NCBI RefSeq assembly: GCF_036227605.1
Contig: NZ_CP109487.1
Span: 6,633,501-6,697,500, forward strand
DNA: 64,000 nucleotides
DNA from: Streptomyces sp. NBC_01439
GTDB lineage: Bacteria; Actinomycetota; Actinomycetes; Streptomycetales; Streptomycetaceae
Direction of reading: 5' to 3'
In this document: piece by piece, positions 8,091 to 18,981 of the stretch
How positions within the stretch are numbered: position 1 is the stretch's first letter
Layout: each line of letters begins with the position of its first letter
Notes under the pieces: model-generated
The model's input: only the letters and a program-made list of their open reading frames with translations
What the model was told of the DNA's origin: nothing
Databases searched by the model: none
Translations under genes and position numbers: made by a program

Positions 8091-9740
8091 ATGACCCAGC
8101 ACCTCGCCGACGCGCTCCCCACCTCCACCGGCACGCAGCCCGGCTGGTGGAGAGAAGCGGTGATCTACCAGGTCTATCCGCGCAGCTTCGCCGACTCCAA
8201 CGGGGACGGCATGGGGGACCTCGAAGGCATCCGCAGCCGCCTGCCCTACCTGAAGGAGCTGGGCGTCGACGCCGTCTGGCTCAGCCCGTTCTACGCCTCC
8301 CCGCAGGCCGACGCCGGCTACGACGTCGCCGACTACCGGGCCATCGACCCCATGTTCGGCACCCTGCACGACGCCGACGCCGTGATCCGCGAAGCCCACG
8401 AACTGGGCCTGCGCATCATCGTGGACCTCGTCCCCAACCACTGCTCCGACCAGCACGAATGGTTCAAGCAGGCGCTGCGTGAAGGCCCCGGCACCCCGCT
8501 GCGCGAGCGCTTCCACTTCCGCCCCGGACAGGGCGACAACGGGGAGCTGCCGCCCAACGACTGGGAGTCGATCTTCGGTGGCCCGGCCTGGACCCGGGTC
8601 GCGGACGGCGAGTGGTACCTGCACCTCTTCGCCCCCGAGCAGCCCGACTTCAACTGGGAGCACCCCGCGGTCCAGGACGAGTTCCGCTCCATCCTGCGCT
8701 TCTGGCTCGACCTCGGCGTCGACGGCTTCCGCGTCGACGTCGCCCACGGCCTGGTCAAGGCGCCCGGCCTGCCCGATCTCGGAGCCAAGGACCAGCTGAA
8801 GCTGCTCGGCAACGACGTCATGCCCTTCTTCGACCAGGACGGCGTCCACGAGATCTACCGGTCCTGGCGCCGGATCCTCGACGAGTACGAGGGCGCCCGC
8901 GTCCTGGTCGCCGAGGCATGGACCCCGACCGTCGAGCGCACGGCCCTCTACGTCCGCCCCGACGAGATGCAGCAGGCCTTCAACTTCCAGTACCTGACCA
9001 GCGACTGGGAGGCGAGCGCGCTCCGCGAGGTCATCGACGGCTCGCTGGCCGCCATGCGCACCGTCGGCGCCCCCACCACCTGGGTGCTGTCCAACCACGA
9101 CGTCACCCGGCACGCCACCCGCTTCGCCAACCCCGCGGGCCTCGGCACCCAGCTGCGCGAGCCCGGCGACCGCGAGCTGGGTCTGCGGCGAGCCCGTGCG
9201 GCGAGCCTGCTGATGCTGGCCCTGCCCGGTTCGGCGTACGTCTACCAGGGCGAGGAGCTCGGCCTGCCCGACGTCACCGACCTGCCGGACGAGGTCCGCC
9301 AGGACCCGTCGTTCACCCGCGCGGCCGGCCAGGACGGCTTCCGCGACGGCTGCCGGGTCCCCATCCCGTGGTCGGGGACCGAGGCCCCGTACGGCTTCGG
9401 CACCGGCGGCAGCTGGCTCCCGCAGCCGGAGTCCTGGGCGGATCTGAGCGTGGCGGCGCAGACCGGCGACCCGTCCTCCACCCTGGAGCTGTACCGGGCC
9501 GCCCTGCGGCTGCGCCGCGAGCACCCGGACCTGGGCGCGGGCGAGTCGGTGGACTGGCAGGAGGCCCCCGAGGGCGTCCTGGTCTTCCGCCGCGGGGCCT
9601 TCCTCTGCACCGCCAACACCACCGGCACGGCGGTACGGTTCCCCGTCGCCGGCGAGGTACTGCTCTCCAGCGGCGCGACGGTCGAGGACGGCGTGCTGCC
9701 GGCCGACACCACGGTGTGGTGGCAGGTGACGGCGGGGTGA
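8091..9740 (+). CDS. GH13 alpha-glucosidase, copy 2
   Basis: This cytoplasmic enzyme of 549 residues has no signal peptide and is paralogous to the protein at 2806-4560. The GH13 blocks are DLVPNH near residue 113, GFRVDVAH (nucleophile D near 215), LVAEAW (acid E near 274) and SNHD near 333. It starts at ATG 8091, with CAAGGA 5-10 bases upstream. Its position directly after malG matches the place of the maltose-operon alpha-glucosidase in S. coelicolor, so this copy is probably the ancestral one. The stop overlaps the GTG of the next regulator gene (GTGA). It lacks the Gly/Ala/Val/Asp-rich insertion seen in copy 1. Confidence 0.9.
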   Translation: MTQHLADALPTSTGTQPGWWREAVIYQVYPRSFADSNGDGMGDLEGIRSRLPYLKELGVDAVWLSPFYASPQADAGYDVADYRAIDPMFGTLHDADAVIREAHELGLRIIVDLVPNHCSDQHEWFKQALREGPGTPLRERFHFRPGQGDNGELPPNDWESIFGGPAWTRVADGEWYLHLFAPEQPDFNWEHPAVQDEFRSILRFWLDLGVDGFRVDVAHGLVKAPGLPDLGAKDQLKLLGNDVMPFFDQDGVHEIYRSWRRILDEYEGARVLVAEAWTPTVERTALYVRPDEMQQAFNFQYLTSDWEASALREVIDGSLAAMRTVGAPTTWVLSNHDVTRHATRFANPAGLGTQLREPGDRELGLRRARAASLLMLALPGSAYVYQGEELGLPDVTDLPDEVRQDPSFTRAAGQDGFRDGCRVPIPWSGTEAPYGFGTGGSWLPQPESWADLSVAAQTGDPSSTLELYRAALRLRREHPDLGAGESVDWQEAPEGVLVFRRGAFLCTANTTGTAVRFPVAGEVLLSSGATVEDGVLPADTTVWWQVTAG

Positions 9741-10738
9741 CCTCCCCCCTCCGACTGACGGACATCGCCGCGCAGGCCCAGGTCAGCGAGGCGACCGTCA
9801 GCCGCGTCCTCAACGGCAAACCGGGCGTGGCGGCCGGCACCCGGCACAAGGTGCTGGCCGCGCTCGACCTGCTGGGCTACGAGCGGCCCGTCCGGCTCAA
9901 ACGGCGCAGCAACGGGCTGGTCGGGCTGCTGATCCCGGAGCTCACCAACCCGATCTTCCCGGCGTTCGCGCAGGTCATCGAGCAGGCGCTGGCCGGGCAC
10001 GGGTACACGCCGGTGCTGTGCACGCAGACCCCCGGCGGAGCCACCGAGGACGAACTGGTCGAACAGCTGGAGGAGCGCGGGGTCACCGGGATCGTCTTCC
10101 TGTCGGGCCTCCACGCGGACGCCCACGCGGACCCCGCGCGCTACCAGCGCCTCGCCTCCCGAGGGCTGCCGTTCGTGATGATCAACGGCTTCAACGAGCA
10201 CGTGAACGCCCCCTTCATCTCCCCGGACGACCGGGCGGCGGCGGACATCGCCGTACGGCACCTGCAGGACCTGGGACACCGCACGATCGGCCTCGCGATC
10301 GGGCCGACCCGGTACGTGCCGTCGGCACGCAAGGAGCAGGGGTTCCTCGCGGCGCTGCCGGAGGCGGAGGCGGACGGGCTGATCCAGCGCACGCTCTTCA
10401 CGGTGGAGGGCGGACACGCGGCGGGCATGGCCCTGCTGGACCGCGGCTGCACGGGCATCGTGTGCGGCAGCGACCCGATGGCGCTCGGCGTGATCCGGGC
10501 GGCGCGCGAGCGCGGGCTGCGGGTGCCGCAGGACGTGTCGGTCGTCGGCTTCGACGACTCCCCGCTGATCCCGTTCACGGACCCGCCGCTGACGACGGTC
10601 CGCCAGCCGGTGCGCGCGATGGCGACGGCGGCGGTGGGCGCCCTCCTGGAGGCGGTGTCGGGCACCCCGGTCCAGCGCACGGAGTACGTCTTCCAACCGG
10701 AACTGGTGGTCCGGGGCTCGACGGCCCAGGCACCGTAG
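9737..10738 (+). CDS. LacI-family regulator, MalR paralogue
   Basis: This 333-residue LacI/GalR protein starts at a GTG that overlaps the alpha-glucosidase stop by 4 nt. The helix-turn-helix [19 protein letters not shown] and the hinge region are virtually identical to those of MalR at 1748-2812, so both should read the same operators. The effector domain diverges more and is about 11 residues shorter around the segment after [12 protein letters not shown], which may change inducer specificity. The order alpha-glucosidase then lacI is the same as in the divergent copy, so the pair looks duplicated as a cassette. A hairpin repeat lies 118 bp downstream. Confidence 0.85.
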   Translation: MTSPLRLTDIAAQAQVSEATVSRVLNGKPGVAAGTRHKVLAALDLLGYERPVRLKRRSNGLVGLLIPELTNPIFPAFAQVIEQALAGHGYTPVLCTQTPGGATEDELVEQLEERGVTGIVFLSGLHADAHADPARYQRLASRGLPFVMINGFNEHVNAPFISPDDRAAADIAVRHLQDLGHRTIGLAIGPTRYVPSARKEQGFLAALPEAEADGLIQRTLFTVEGGHAAGMALLDRGCTGIVCGSDPMALGVIRAARERGLRVPQDVSVVGFDDSPLIPFTDPPLTTVRQPVRAMATAAVGALLEAVSGTPVQRTEYVFQPELVVRGSTAQAP

Positions 10739-10855
10739 TCCTCCCGGGCGGGGCGGCGCGGGCCTGTTCCGCCCCGCCCGGGATCCCAACCGCCGGGCAA
10801 ATGGGCGGGGTCGGGGAGGTATGGCGGGGGTGTGGGCGGTCGGGAGCCGCCTGGT

Positions 10856-10907
10856 CGGTATCGGGGATGGGACTGACGGGAAACCCCCATGCCCATCCCC
10901 GATACCG
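10856..10907. repeat. hairpin related to the arms of the 33-35 kb element
   Basis: A 16-bp perfect stem (10856-10871 with 10892-10907, core TATCGGGGATGGG) encloses a 20-nt loop that contains ACTGACGGGAAAC. The loop plus right stem aligns with 34826-34867, the outer arm of the large inverted repeat, over about 42 bp with some ten differences. It may end the mal operon transcript, although no U-run follows. In 10739-11105 I see otherwise only the amylase operator at 11017-11044 and no gene. Confidence 0.6.
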
Positions 10908-11016
10908 CCCGAGAGGACCCCGCCCTCCCCGAAGCCCCCGCCGCACGTCGAGGTCAACTCGCCTTCTCCTGGACGGAGTCCGGGCCGGACCAGGAGGACA
11001 CGCCTCGGAAACAATT

Positions 11017-11044
11017 CTGCAATCTCTTGCGCAATCTCTTGCAG
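11017..11044. promoter_or_regulatory. repeated CTTGCG/CTTGCAG operator before the alpha-amylase gene
   Basis: Three half-sites are spaced about one helical turn apart: CTGCAATCT at 11017, CTTGCGCAATCT at 11026 and CTTGCAG at 11038. The middle one contains the palindrome TTGCGCAA also present before malE. Direct CTTGCAG repeats are a known feature of Streptomyces amylase promoters and are linked to MalR control. The site ends 61 bp before the ATG, so it overlaps the expected promoter. Confidence 0.65.
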
Positions 11045-11105
11045 GGCTCCTACCTGGCCCCTACGGTCGCTCCAATCCCCACCTCTTCCGCCAGGAGGCC
11101 CCCGC

Positions 11106-12818
11106 ATGCCTGCCAGAGCCGTCAGAGCTGCAACCTTTTGCGCCACCACCGCACTTGCCGCGGCCACCCTCACGGGCCTCGGGCCGCAGGCCGTCGCCGC
11201 GCCCCCCGGCGAGAAGGACGTCACCGCCGTCCTGTTCGAGTGGCGCTTCGACTCCGTCGCCAAGGCCTGCACCGATTCCCTCGGGCCCGCCGGGTACGGG
11301 TACGTGCAGGTCTCGCCGCCGCAGGAGCACGTGCAGGGCAGCCAGTGGTGGACCTCGTACCAGCCCGTCAGCTACAAGATCGCCGGGCGGCTCGGGGACC
11401 GGGCCGCCTTCAAGGCCATGATCGACACCTGTCACGCCGCCGGGGTGAAGGTCGTCGCCGACTCCGTCATCAACCACATGGCCGGACCGGCGGACGCCGG
11501 AGCCACCCTCACCGGGACCGGCGGGTCTTCGTACACGAAGTACGGGTATCCGGGGCTCTATTCGGGCGCCGACATGGACGACTGCCGGGCCTCGATCTCG
11601 AACTACCAGGACCGGGGCAACGTCCAGAACTGCGAGCTCGTGCAGCTCGCCGACCTGGACACCGGTGAGGACTACGTGCGCGGGCGCATCGCCGGGTACC
11701 TGAACGACCTGCTGTCGCTGGGCGTGGACGGCCTGCGGATCGACGCCGCCAAGCACATGCCCGCCGCCGACCTCGCCAACATCAAGTCCCGGCTCACCAA
11801 GCCCGGCGCGTACTGGAAGCAGGAGGCGATATTCGGGGCCGGGGAGGCCGTCTCGCCGAGCGAGTACCTCGGGAACGGGGACGTGCAGGAGTTCCGGTAC
11901 GCCCGGGACCTCAAGCGGGTCTTCCAGAGCGAGAACCTCGCCTACCTGAAGAACTTCGGCGAGGCCTGGGGGTACATGCCCAGCGGGCAGGCCGGGGTCT
12001 TCGTCGACAACCACGACACCGAGCGGGGCGGCGACACCCTCAGCTACAAGGACGGGTCCGCCTACACGCTGGCCAACGTCTTCGCACTGGCCTGGCCCTA
12101 CGGCTCGCCCGACGTGCACTCCGGCTACGAGTGGAGCGACAAGGACGCCGGCCCGCCGGTCGGGGGCACGGTGAACGCCTGCTACTCCGACGGCTGGAAG
12201 TGCCAGCACGCCTGGCGGGAGATCTCCTCCATGGTCGGCTTCCGGAACGTGGCCCACGGTCAGGGCGTCACGAACTGGTGGGACAACGGCGGGGACCAGA
12301 TCGCCTTCGGGCGCGGCACCAAGGCGTACGTGGCGATCAACCACGAGGGCTCCGCGCTCACCCGGACCTTCCAGACCTCGCTGCCGGGCGGCGACTACTG
12401 CGACGTGCAGAGCGGACGGACGGTCACCGTCGCCTCGGGCGGGCAGTTCACCGCCACGGTCGCCGCCGGGACGGCCCTCGCCCTGCACGCCGGGGCCCGC
12501 ACCTGCGCCGGTACCCCGGCCGGCTCCGCCGGGGCCTCCTTCGGCGTGGGCGCCACCACCGTTCCCGGACAGAACGTCTACGTCACCGGTGACCGCGCCG
12601 AACTCGGCAACTGGAACACCGGCGGCGCCTTGAAGCTCGACCCGGCCGCGTACCCCGTCTGGAAGCTCGACGTGACGCTCCCGGCCGGGACCGCGTTCTC
12701 GTACAAGTACCTCCGCAAGGACGCCGCCGGGAACGTCACCTGGGAGAGCGGAGCCAACCGCACCGCCACCGTCCCCGCGAGCGGCAAGGTCACGCTGGCC
12801 GACACCTGGCGCAACTGA
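11106..12818 (+). CDS. secreted alpha-amylase with C-terminal CBM20 starch-binding domain
   Basis: This 570-residue endo-alpha-1,4-glucanase has a signal peptide of about 32 residues ending near VAAPPG. The catalytic GH13 domain shows DSVINH (119-124), GLRIDAAKH with nucleophile D213, GAGEAV with acid E247 and DNHD (301-304). The last 100 residues (from [21 protein letters not shown], with ELGNW and FSYKYLRKD) are a CBM20 that anchors the enzyme to raw starch. AGGAGG at 11093-11098 supports the ATG at 11106. The layout resembles the Aml amylases of S. limosus and S. griseus. It is probably co-transcribed with the pullulanase, whose start is 97 bp after the stop. Confidence 0.93.
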   Translation: MPARAVRAATFCATTALAAATLTGLGPQAVAAPPGEKDVTAVLFEWRFDSVAKACTDSLGPAGYGYVQVSPPQEHVQGSQWWTSYQPVSYKIAGRLGDRAAFKAMIDTCHAAGVKVVADSVINHMAGPADAGATLTGTGGSSYTKYGYPGLYSGADMDDCRASISNYQDRGNVQNCELVQLADLDTGEDYVRGRIAGYLNDLLSLGVDGLRIDAAKHMPAADLANIKSRLTKPGAYWKQEAIFGAGEAVSPSEYLGNGDVQEFRYARDLKRVFQSENLAYLKNFGEAWGYMPSGQAGVFVDNHDTERGGDTLSYKDGSAYTLANVFALAWPYGSPDVHSGYEWSDKDAGPPVGGTVNACYSDGWKCQHAWREISSMVGFRNVAHGQGVTNWWDNGGDQIAFGRGTKAYVAINHEGSALTRTFQTSLPGGDYCDVQSGRTVTVASGGQFTATVAAGTALALHAGARTCAGTPAGSAGASFGVGATTVPGQNVYVTGDRAELGNWNTGGALKLDPAAYPVWKLDVTLPAGTAFSYKYLRKDAAGNVTWESGANRTATVPASGKVTLADTWRN

Positions 12819-12915
12819 GCCGCCGCTCCACAGACCAGGGCCGTCCGGCACCATCCTCCCCGCCACCACGCCGGGCGGCCCTCATCCATGCGACACGTAC
12901 ACAAGGAGACCTGCC

Positions 12916-15900
12916 TTGATACGCCCTGCCGCAGGACTGCTCGCCGCCGCCCTGGCCGTGACGTTCCTGCCCGCCCTCCCCGCCGCGGCCGCGACCAGCG
13001 GGCCGCCAGCCCCGCCCACGGACGCGAAACTGGCCGCCGAACCGGCCCGGCACGACCTGACCCGGGAGCAGTTCTACTTCGTGCTCCCGGACCGGTTCGC
13101 GAACGGCGACCCGGGCAACGACCGGGGCGGCCTGACCGGCTCGCGCCTGGAGACCGGCCTTGACCCCACGGACAAGGGCTTCTACCAGGGCGGTGACCTC
13201 AAGGGGCTCACCGACCGGCTCGACTACATCAAGGGGCTCGGCACCACGGCCATCTGGCTGGCGCCGATCTTTAAGAACCAGCCGGTGCAGGGCAAGGGGG
13301 CCGACGTCTCCGCCGGCTACCACGGCTACTGGATCACCGACTTCACGCAGGTCGACCCGCACTTCGGGACCAACGCCGACCTGGAGCGGCTGATCGACAA
13401 GGCGCACGGGAAGGGGATGAAGGTCTTCTTCGACGTCATCACCAACCACACCGCCGACGTCGTGGACTACCGGGAGGCGTCGTACTCCTACCTGTCGAAG
13501 GGGGCGTTCCCCTACCTGACCAAGGACGGCGTGCCGTTCGACGACAAGGACTACGCGGACGGCGCCGGGAAGACGAAGTTCCCGAAGGTGGACGGGGAGT
13601 CCTTCCCGAGGACGCCCTTCGTGCCGGACGCGAAGAAGAACCTCAAGGTGCCGGGCTGGCTGAACGACCCGACGATGTACCACAACCGCGGGGACTCCAC
13701 CTTCGCGGGCGAGTCCTCCGACCAGGGCGACTTCTTCGGTCTCGACGACCTGTGGACCGAGCGTCCCGAGGTCGTCAGCGGGATGGAGAAGATCTACGAG
13801 AAGTGGGTGCGGGACTTCCGAATAGACGGCTTCCGGATCGATACGGTCAAGCACGTCAACACCGAGTTCTGGACGCAGTGGGCGACCGCCCTCGACACCT
13901 ACGCGGCCAAGCGCGGCCGTGACGACTTCTTCATGTTCGGCGAGGTCTACTCCGCCGACACGGCCGTCACCTCCCCGTACGTGACCCGCGGCAAGCTCGA
14001 CGCCACCCTCGACTTCCCGCTCCAGGACGCGATCCGCGGGTACGCCTCCCAGGGCGCGGCGGCCGGCCGGCTGGCCTCCGTCCTCGGCGACGACTACCGG
14101 TACACCTCCGGCAAGGCCAACGCCTACGAACAGGTGACCTTCCTCGGCAACCACGACATGGGCCGGTTCGCCACCTTCCTGAAGCAGGACCGGCCGGGGG
14201 CCGGGGAGCAGGAGCTGCTGGACCGCTACCGGCTGGCCAACGAGCTGATGTTCTTCGCCCGGGGCAACCCGGTGATCTACTCCGGTGACGAGCAGGGCTT
14301 CACGGGCGCCGGCGGTGACAAGGACGCCCGGCAGCCGCTGTTCGCCACGCAGGTCGCCGACTACTTGGACGACGACCAGCTCGGAACGGTGCGCACGCAC
14401 GCGAGCGATGCTTACGATCCGGGACACCCGCTCTACCAGCAGATCAGTGCTCTCTCGAAGCTGACGAAGGCACACCCGGCCCTGCGCGACGGCATCCAGA
14501 GCGAACGTTTCGCCGACGGTTCCGTCTACGCCTTCGCCCGAACCGACGCCAAGACCCGCACCGAGTACCTGGTCGCCGCCAACAACGGCGCCGCATCCCG
14601 CACCGTCGAGCTCGACGCCCCCGCCGGCGCCCAGTACCGCACCCTCTACGGCGGCACCGCGCTGATCCGTGCCTCGGCGGCCGGCAAGATCACCGTCCCC
14701 GTTCCCGCCCTCGGCTCCGTGGTCCTCCAGGCCGTGACCCCCGCCGCCAAGCCCGCCGTTAAGCCCACCCTCACCCTGAAGGCCCCGGCCGCCGGCGCCA
14801 CCGGCACCGTCGAGCTCTCCGCAGACGTCAGCGGCGGCGGCCTGAACCGCGTCGTCTTCGCCGCCCAGACCGGCAACGAGAAGTGGCAGGTCCTCGGCAC
14901 CGCCGACCACGCCCCCTACAAGGTCACCCAGCACCTCGACGCCAAGACCCCGGCCGGCACCGCCCTGCGCTACAAGGCCGTCGTCGTCGACTCCGCCAGC
15001 CGCACCGCGAGCGCCCTCGCCGCCTCCGCCACCGGTCAGGCCCCGCCCACCGAGATCCCCACCGCCACCCAGCGCGACTACGCCGTCGTCCACTACAACC
15101 GCCCCGACGGCGACTACAGCAACTGGCGCCTGTACGCCTGGGGCGACCTCGCCGAGGGGGAGGCCACGCCGTGGCCGGCCGGCCACGACTTCACCGGCCG
15201 CGACGCCTACGGCGCCTTCGCCCACGTCAAGCTCAAGCCCGGCGCCTCCTCCGTCGGCTACCTCGTCATCGACAAGGACGGCAACAAGGACGTCGCCGCC
15301 GACCGCACCATCGACCTGACGAAGACCGGCGAGATCTGGCTGGAGCAGGGCAAGGAACCCGCCCGCACCGACCGCCCCGCCTACCCGCCGCAGGACCAGG
15401 CCAAGGCCGTACTGCACTACCAGCGCCCCGACCGCGCCTACGACGGCTGGGGCCTGCACGTCTGGACCGGAGCCGCGAACCCCACCGACTGGTCCAAGCC
15501 GCTCCCGCCCACCCGCACCGACTCCTACGGCGCGGTCTACGAGGTCCCGCTCGCGCCCGGCGCCACCAGCCTCAGCTACATCCTCCACAAGGGCGACGAG
15601 AAGGACCTCCCCACCGACCGCTCCCTGGACCTGAAGGCCACCGGCCACGAGGTGTGGATGCTGGGCGGCCAGGAGCAGTACCTCCTCCCGCAGCCCGCCG
15701 GCTCCGCCGCCGCACTGGACCTCACCAAGTCCCAGGCCGTCTGGATCGACCGCGACACCCTCGCCTGGAACGCTCCCGCCGCGGCCGCCTCCGTACAGCT
15801 CCTCGCCTCCCGCGAAGGCGCCGTCAAGGCCGAGAACGGCACCCTGACCGGCCGCGCCCAGTGGCTGCGGCTGGGCAAGAGCGAGCTCACCGCCGCCCAG

Positions 15901-18270
15901 AAGCAGAAGTTCCCGCACCTCGCCGCCTACGGCGCCTACACCGTCGACCCGCGTGACCGCGACCGGGTCCGCGAGGCCCTGCGCGGCCAGCTCGTCGCGA
16001 GCGCCCGCGCCGCGAACGGCGCGGTCCTCGCCGCCACCGGCGTCCAACTCGCCGGCGTCCTCGACGACCTGTACGCGACGACCGCCTCCCTCGGCCCCGT
16101 CTTCAAGGACGGCCGTCCCACCCTCTCCGTCTGGGCCCCCACCGCCCAGCAGGTCTCCCTCGAACTCGACGGCCGCACGGTCGCCATGCGCCGCGACGAC
16201 GCCACCGGCGTCTGGTCGGTGCGCGGCGAACGCTCCTGGACCGGCAAGCCCTACCGCTACGACGTGACCGTCTGGGCACCGAGCACCCGCCAGGTGGTCC
16301 GCAACCTCGTCACCGACCCCTACTCCACCGCCCTCACCGCGGACTCGATCCACAGCCTGGTCGTGGACCTGGCCGACCCGAAGCTCGCCCCGCCCGGCTG
16401 GAAGACCCTGCGCAAGCCCGCCCCCGTCCCCTTCACCTCCGCGCAGATCCAGGAACTGCACGTCCGCGACTTCTCCGTCGCGGACCGCACCACCACCCAC
16501 CCCGGCCAGTACCTGGCCTTCACCGACACCGCCTCGGCGGGCATGCGGCACCTGCGCGACCTGGCCGCCGCCGGAACCTCGTACGTCCACCTCCTGCCGG
16601 CCTTCGACATCGGCACCATCCCGGAGAAGGCCGCCGACCGCACCGAGCCCGCCTGCGAGCTCACGGTGTACGCCCCCGACTCGCAGGAACAGCAGGCGTG
16701 CGTGGCCGCCGCCGCGGCGAAGGACGCGTACAACTGGGGCTACGACCCGCTGCACTACACCGTCCCCGAAGGCAGCTACGCCAGCGACCCGAACGGCACG
16801 GCCCGCACCGTCGAGTTCCGCAAGATGGTCCAGTCCCTGAACGGATCCGGACTGCGCACGGTGATGGACGTCGTCTACAACCACACCGTCGCCGCGGGCC
16901 AGTCGGACAAGTCGGTCCTCGACCGCATCGTCCCCGGCTACTACCAGCGCCTGCTGGCCGACGGCTCCGTCGCCACCTCCACCTGCTGCGCCAACACCGC
17001 CCCCGAGAACGCCATGATGGGGCGCCTGGTCGTCGACTCGATCGTCACCTGGGCCAAGGAGTACAAGGTCGACGGCTTCCGCTTCGACCTGATGGGCCAC
17101 CACCCGAAGGCCAACATCCTGGCCGTCCGCTCCGCCCTCGACGCCCTGACGGTCGCCAAGGACGGGGTCGACGGCAAGAAGATCGTCCTCTACGGGGAGG
17201 GCTGGAACTTCGGCGAGATCGCCGACGACGCCCGCTTCGTCCAGGCCACGCAGAAGAACATGGCCGGAACCGGCATCGCCACCTTCTCCGACCGGGCCCG
17301 TGACGCCGTCCGCGGCGGCGGCCCCTTCGACGAGGACCCGCGGGTCCAGGGCTTCGCGTCCGGTCTGTTCACCGCCCCGAACGCCTCGCCCGCGAACGGC
17401 ACCGCCGAACAGCAGAAGGCCCGCCTCCTGCACGCCCAGGACCTGATCAAGGTCGGGCTCTCCGGCAACCTCGCCCCGTACTCCTTCACCGACACCACCG
17501 GCCGCCGCATCAAGGGCTCCGAGCTGGACTACAACGGCGCCCCGGCCGGTTACGCGGCCGCTCCCGGCGACGCCCTCGCCTACGCCGACGCCCACGACAA
17601 CGAATCCCTGGCCGACGCCCTGAGCTACAAGCTCCCCACCGGCACCGCTCCCCGCGACCAGGCCCGCATGCAGGTCCTGGCCATGGCCACGGCCACCCTC
17701 TCGCAGGGCCCGGCCCTCTCCCAGGCGGGCACGGACCTGCTCCGCTCCAAGTCCCTGGACCGCAACTCCTACGACAGCGGCGACTGGTTCAACGCCATCC
17801 ACTGGGACTGCCGGGACGGCAACGGCTTCGGCCGCGGTCTGCCCCCGGCCGCCGACAACGCCTCGAAGTGGCCCTACGCGAAGCCGCTGCTCACGGGAGC
17901 GGCACCCACCTGCACCGACATCGGCGCCACCTCGGCCGCCTACCGCGACCTGCTGCGGATCCGCACCACCGAGCCCGACTTCGCCCTCACCACGACCGAG
18001 GCGGTCCAGTCCCGGTTGGCCTTCCCCCTCTCGGGCAAGGACGAGACCCCGGGCGTGATCACCATGACCCTCGGCGACCTGGTGGTCGTCTTCAACGCGG
18101 CCCCCACCGCCCAGGCACAGCGCGTCCCCGCCCTCGCAGGCACCGGCTACCGGCTGCACCCGGTCCAGGCCGCGGGCTCCGACGCCACCGTCAAGCAGTC
18201 CGCGTACGACGCGAAGACAGGAGAGTTCACCGTCCCCGCCCGCACCGTCTCGGTCTTCACACGGCGCTGA
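12916..18270 (+). CDS. secreted bifunctional alpha-amylase/type I pullulanase, 1784 aa
   Basis: The gene starts at TTG 12916 with AAGGAGA six bases before it. Domains in order: signal peptide (1-26); an amylase-type GH13 module with nucleophile D309, acid E343 and NHD 412-414; a beta-sandwich region (610-705); two pullulanase-associated PUD repeats (about 720-815 and 828-925); a linker and CBM48-like domain (about 1050-1140); and a second GH13 module of pullulanase type with YNWGYDP (1272-1278), nucleophile D1391 and acid E1428. A DUF3372-like C-terminal domain ends the protein. Both catalytic triads look intact, so it should cut alpha-1,4 and alpha-1,6 bonds. The last 14 bp overlap the convergent acetyltransferase gene. 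Confidence 0.93.
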   Translation: MIRPAAGLLAAALAVTFLPALPAAAATSGPPAPPTDAKLAAEPARHDLTREQFYFVLPDRFANGDPGNDRGGLTGSRLETGLDPTDKGFYQGGDLKGLTDRLDYIKGLGTTAIWLAPIFKNQPVQGKGADVSAGYHGYWITDFTQVDPHFGTNADLERLIDKAHGKGMKVFFDVITNHTADVVDYREASYSYLSKGAFPYLTKDGVPFDDKDYADGAGKTKFPKVDGESFPRTPFVPDAKKNLKVPGWLNDPTMYHNRGDSTFAGESSDQGDFFGLDDLWTERPEVVSGMEKIYEKWVRDFRIDGFRIDTVKHVNTEFWTQWATALDTYAAKRGRDDFFMFGEVYSADTAVTSPYVTRGKLDATLDFPLQDAIRGYASQGAAAGRLASVLGDDYRYTSGKANAYEQVTFLGNHDMGRFATFLKQDRPGAGEQELLDRYRLANELMFFARGNPVIYSGDEQGFTGAGGDKDARQPLFATQVADYLDDDQLGTVRTHASDAYDPGHPLYQQISALSKLTKAHPALRDGIQSERFADGSVYAFARTDAKTRTEYLVAANNGAASRTVELDAPAGAQYRTLYGGTALIRASAAGKITVPVPALGSVVLQAVTPAAKPAVKPTLTLKAPAAGATGTVELSADVSGGGLNRVVFAAQTGNEKWQVLGTADHAPYKVTQHLDAKTPAGTALRYKAVVVDSASRTASALAASATGQAPPTEIPTATQRDYAVVHYNRPDGDYSNWRLYAWGDLAEGEATPWPAGHDFTGRDAYGAFAHVKLKPGASSVGYLVIDKDGNKDVAADRTIDLTKTGEIWLEQGKEPARTDRPAYPPQDQAKAVLHYQRPDRAYDGWGLHVWTGAANPTDWSKPLPPTRTDSYGAVYEVPLAPGATSLSYILHKGDEKDLPTDRSLDLKATGHEVWMLGGQEQYLLPQPAGSAAALDLTKSQAVWIDRDTLAWNAPAAAASVQLLASREGAVKAENGTLTGRAQWLRLGKSELTAAQKQKFPHLAAYGAYTVDPRDRDRVREALRGQLVASARAANGAVLAATGVQLAGVLDDLYATTASLGPVFKDGRPTLSVWAPTAQQVSLELDGRTVAMRRDDATGVWSVRGERSWTGKPYRYDVTVWAPSTRQVVRNLVTDPYSTALTADSIHSLVVDLADPKLAPPGWKTLRKPAPVPFTSAQIQELHVRDFSVADRTTTHPGQYLAFTDTASAGMRHLRDLAAAGTSYVHLLPAFDIGTIPEKAADRTEPACELTVYAPDSQEQQACVAAAAAKDAYNWGYDPLHYTVPEGSYASDPNGTARTVEFRKMVQSLNGSGLRTVMDVVYNHTVAAGQSDKSVLDRIVPGYYQRLLADGSVATSTCCANTAPENAMMGRLVVDSIVTWAKEYKVDGFRFDLMGHHPKANILAVRSALDALTVAKDGVDGKKIVLYGEGWNFGEIADDARFVQATQKNMAGTGIATFSDRARDAVRGGGPFDEDPRVQGFASGLFTAPNASPANGTAEQQKARLLHAQDLIKVGLSGNLAPYSFTDTTGRRIKGSELDYNGAPAGYAAAPGDALAYADAHDNESLADALSYKLPTGTAPRDQARMQVLAMATATLSQGPALSQAGTDLLRSKSLDRNSYDSGDWFNAIHWDCRDGNGFGRGLPPAADNASKWPYAKPLLTGAAPTCTDIGATSAAYRDLLRIRTTEPDFALTTTEAVQSRLAFPLSGKDETPGVITMTLGDLVVVFNAAPTAQAQRVPALAGTGYRLHPVQAAGSDATVKQSAYDAKTGEFTVPARTVSVFTRR

Positions 18271-18814
18271 GCCGGTCCAGCCGCTTCTCCAGCAGGATCA
18301 CCCCGTAGGTCCTGCCGTCCTTCCCCTCCTTGTTGGGGAGCTCCCCGACCACCCGGTAGCCCGCACCCCGGTAGTACGCGAGCAGCCGGGGGTTGGTGGA
18401 GACGCAGTCCAGCCGCGCCCGTTCCCGACCGGTCCGGGCGGTCCGCCGCTCGGCGTGTTCGAGCAGGCGCCGCCCGGCCCCCGCGGGGGCCACCTCGCGC
18501 GCCACCATCAGCCGGTGCACGTAGCCGGCCACGGGCGGCTGGACCCCCCAGGCCTCCTCGTCGGACCACCACAACTCGTAGGCCCCGCACACGCGCCCGT
18601 CGGCATCGGCGGCGAGCCACACCTCGCCCTCGCGCATCTTCGACCGGAAGTGCGCGGCGTCCTTGTCGCCGGGCTTCCACTGATCGATCCCGTGCTTGCG
18701 CATCCACCGGGCGGCCTGGTCGTACAGCTGCACCAGCGTGCCGGCGTCCTTCTCCTCGGCCGGCCGGAACAGGATCTCGTCATCAATGATCACGCCGGCA
18801 TTATCGGTGATCAT
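18257..18814 (-). CDS. GNAT-family N-acetyltransferase
   Basis: This 185-residue protein carries the GNAT fold: LFRPAEEKDAGTLVQLYD at the N-terminus, GYVHRLMVAREV as motif A beta strand, then GAGRRLLEHAE for acetyl-CoA pyrophosphate binding and a C-terminal LLAYYRGAGYRVVGEL typical of the family. The substrate is unknown. The ATG at 18814 was chosen; a GTG at 18829 would add five residues. Its 3' end overlaps the convergent pullulanase gene by 14 bp, and a tandem repeat array lies shortly upstream of its start. Confidence 0.8.
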   Translation of the reverse strand: MITDNAGVIIDDEILFRPAEEKDAGTLVQLYDQAARWMRKHGIDQWKPGDKDAAHFRSKMREGEVWLAADADGRVCGAYELWWSDEEAWGVQPPVAGYVHRLMVAREVAPAGAGRRLLEHAERRTARTGRERARLDCVSTNPRLLAYYRGAGYRVVGELPNKEGKDGRTYGVILLEKRLDRLSAV

Positions 18815-18881
18815 GGCCGGCCGCCACACCCCGGATTCGGTGTGGATTCAGCACGACTTCGCTACCCCGCACGGTACTTGG

Positions 18882-18973
18882 CCCGGCACTTGCTCCGGCG
18901 CCCGCCCGGCACTTGCTCCGGCGCCCGCCCGGCAGTTGGTCCGGCGCCCGCCCGATAGCTGCGCAGGCGTCCG
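18882..18973. repeat. four tandem 23-bp repeats
   Basis: Units start at 18882, 18905, 18928 and 18951. The first two are identical (CCCGGCACTTGCTCCGGC followed by GCCCG), the third has two changes and the fourth is degenerate. The array fills the gap between the acetyltransferase and the TetR gene and ends nine bases before the TetR stop. It has no spacers, so it is not a CRISPR. Confidence 0.85.
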
Positions 18974-18981
18974 CCCGGTCC

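Noticed and set aside
12790..18159. A minus-strand open frame of 1789 codons opposite the pullulanase gene
   Set aside because: It is a GC-driven shadow: composition is dominated by Gly, Val, Arg and Ala with no recognisable motif, and the plus strand carries two intact GH13 triads.
18882..18973. CRISPR or attachment-site reading of the 23-bp repeats
   Set aside because: There are no spacers, and no integrase or tRNA gene lies nearby.
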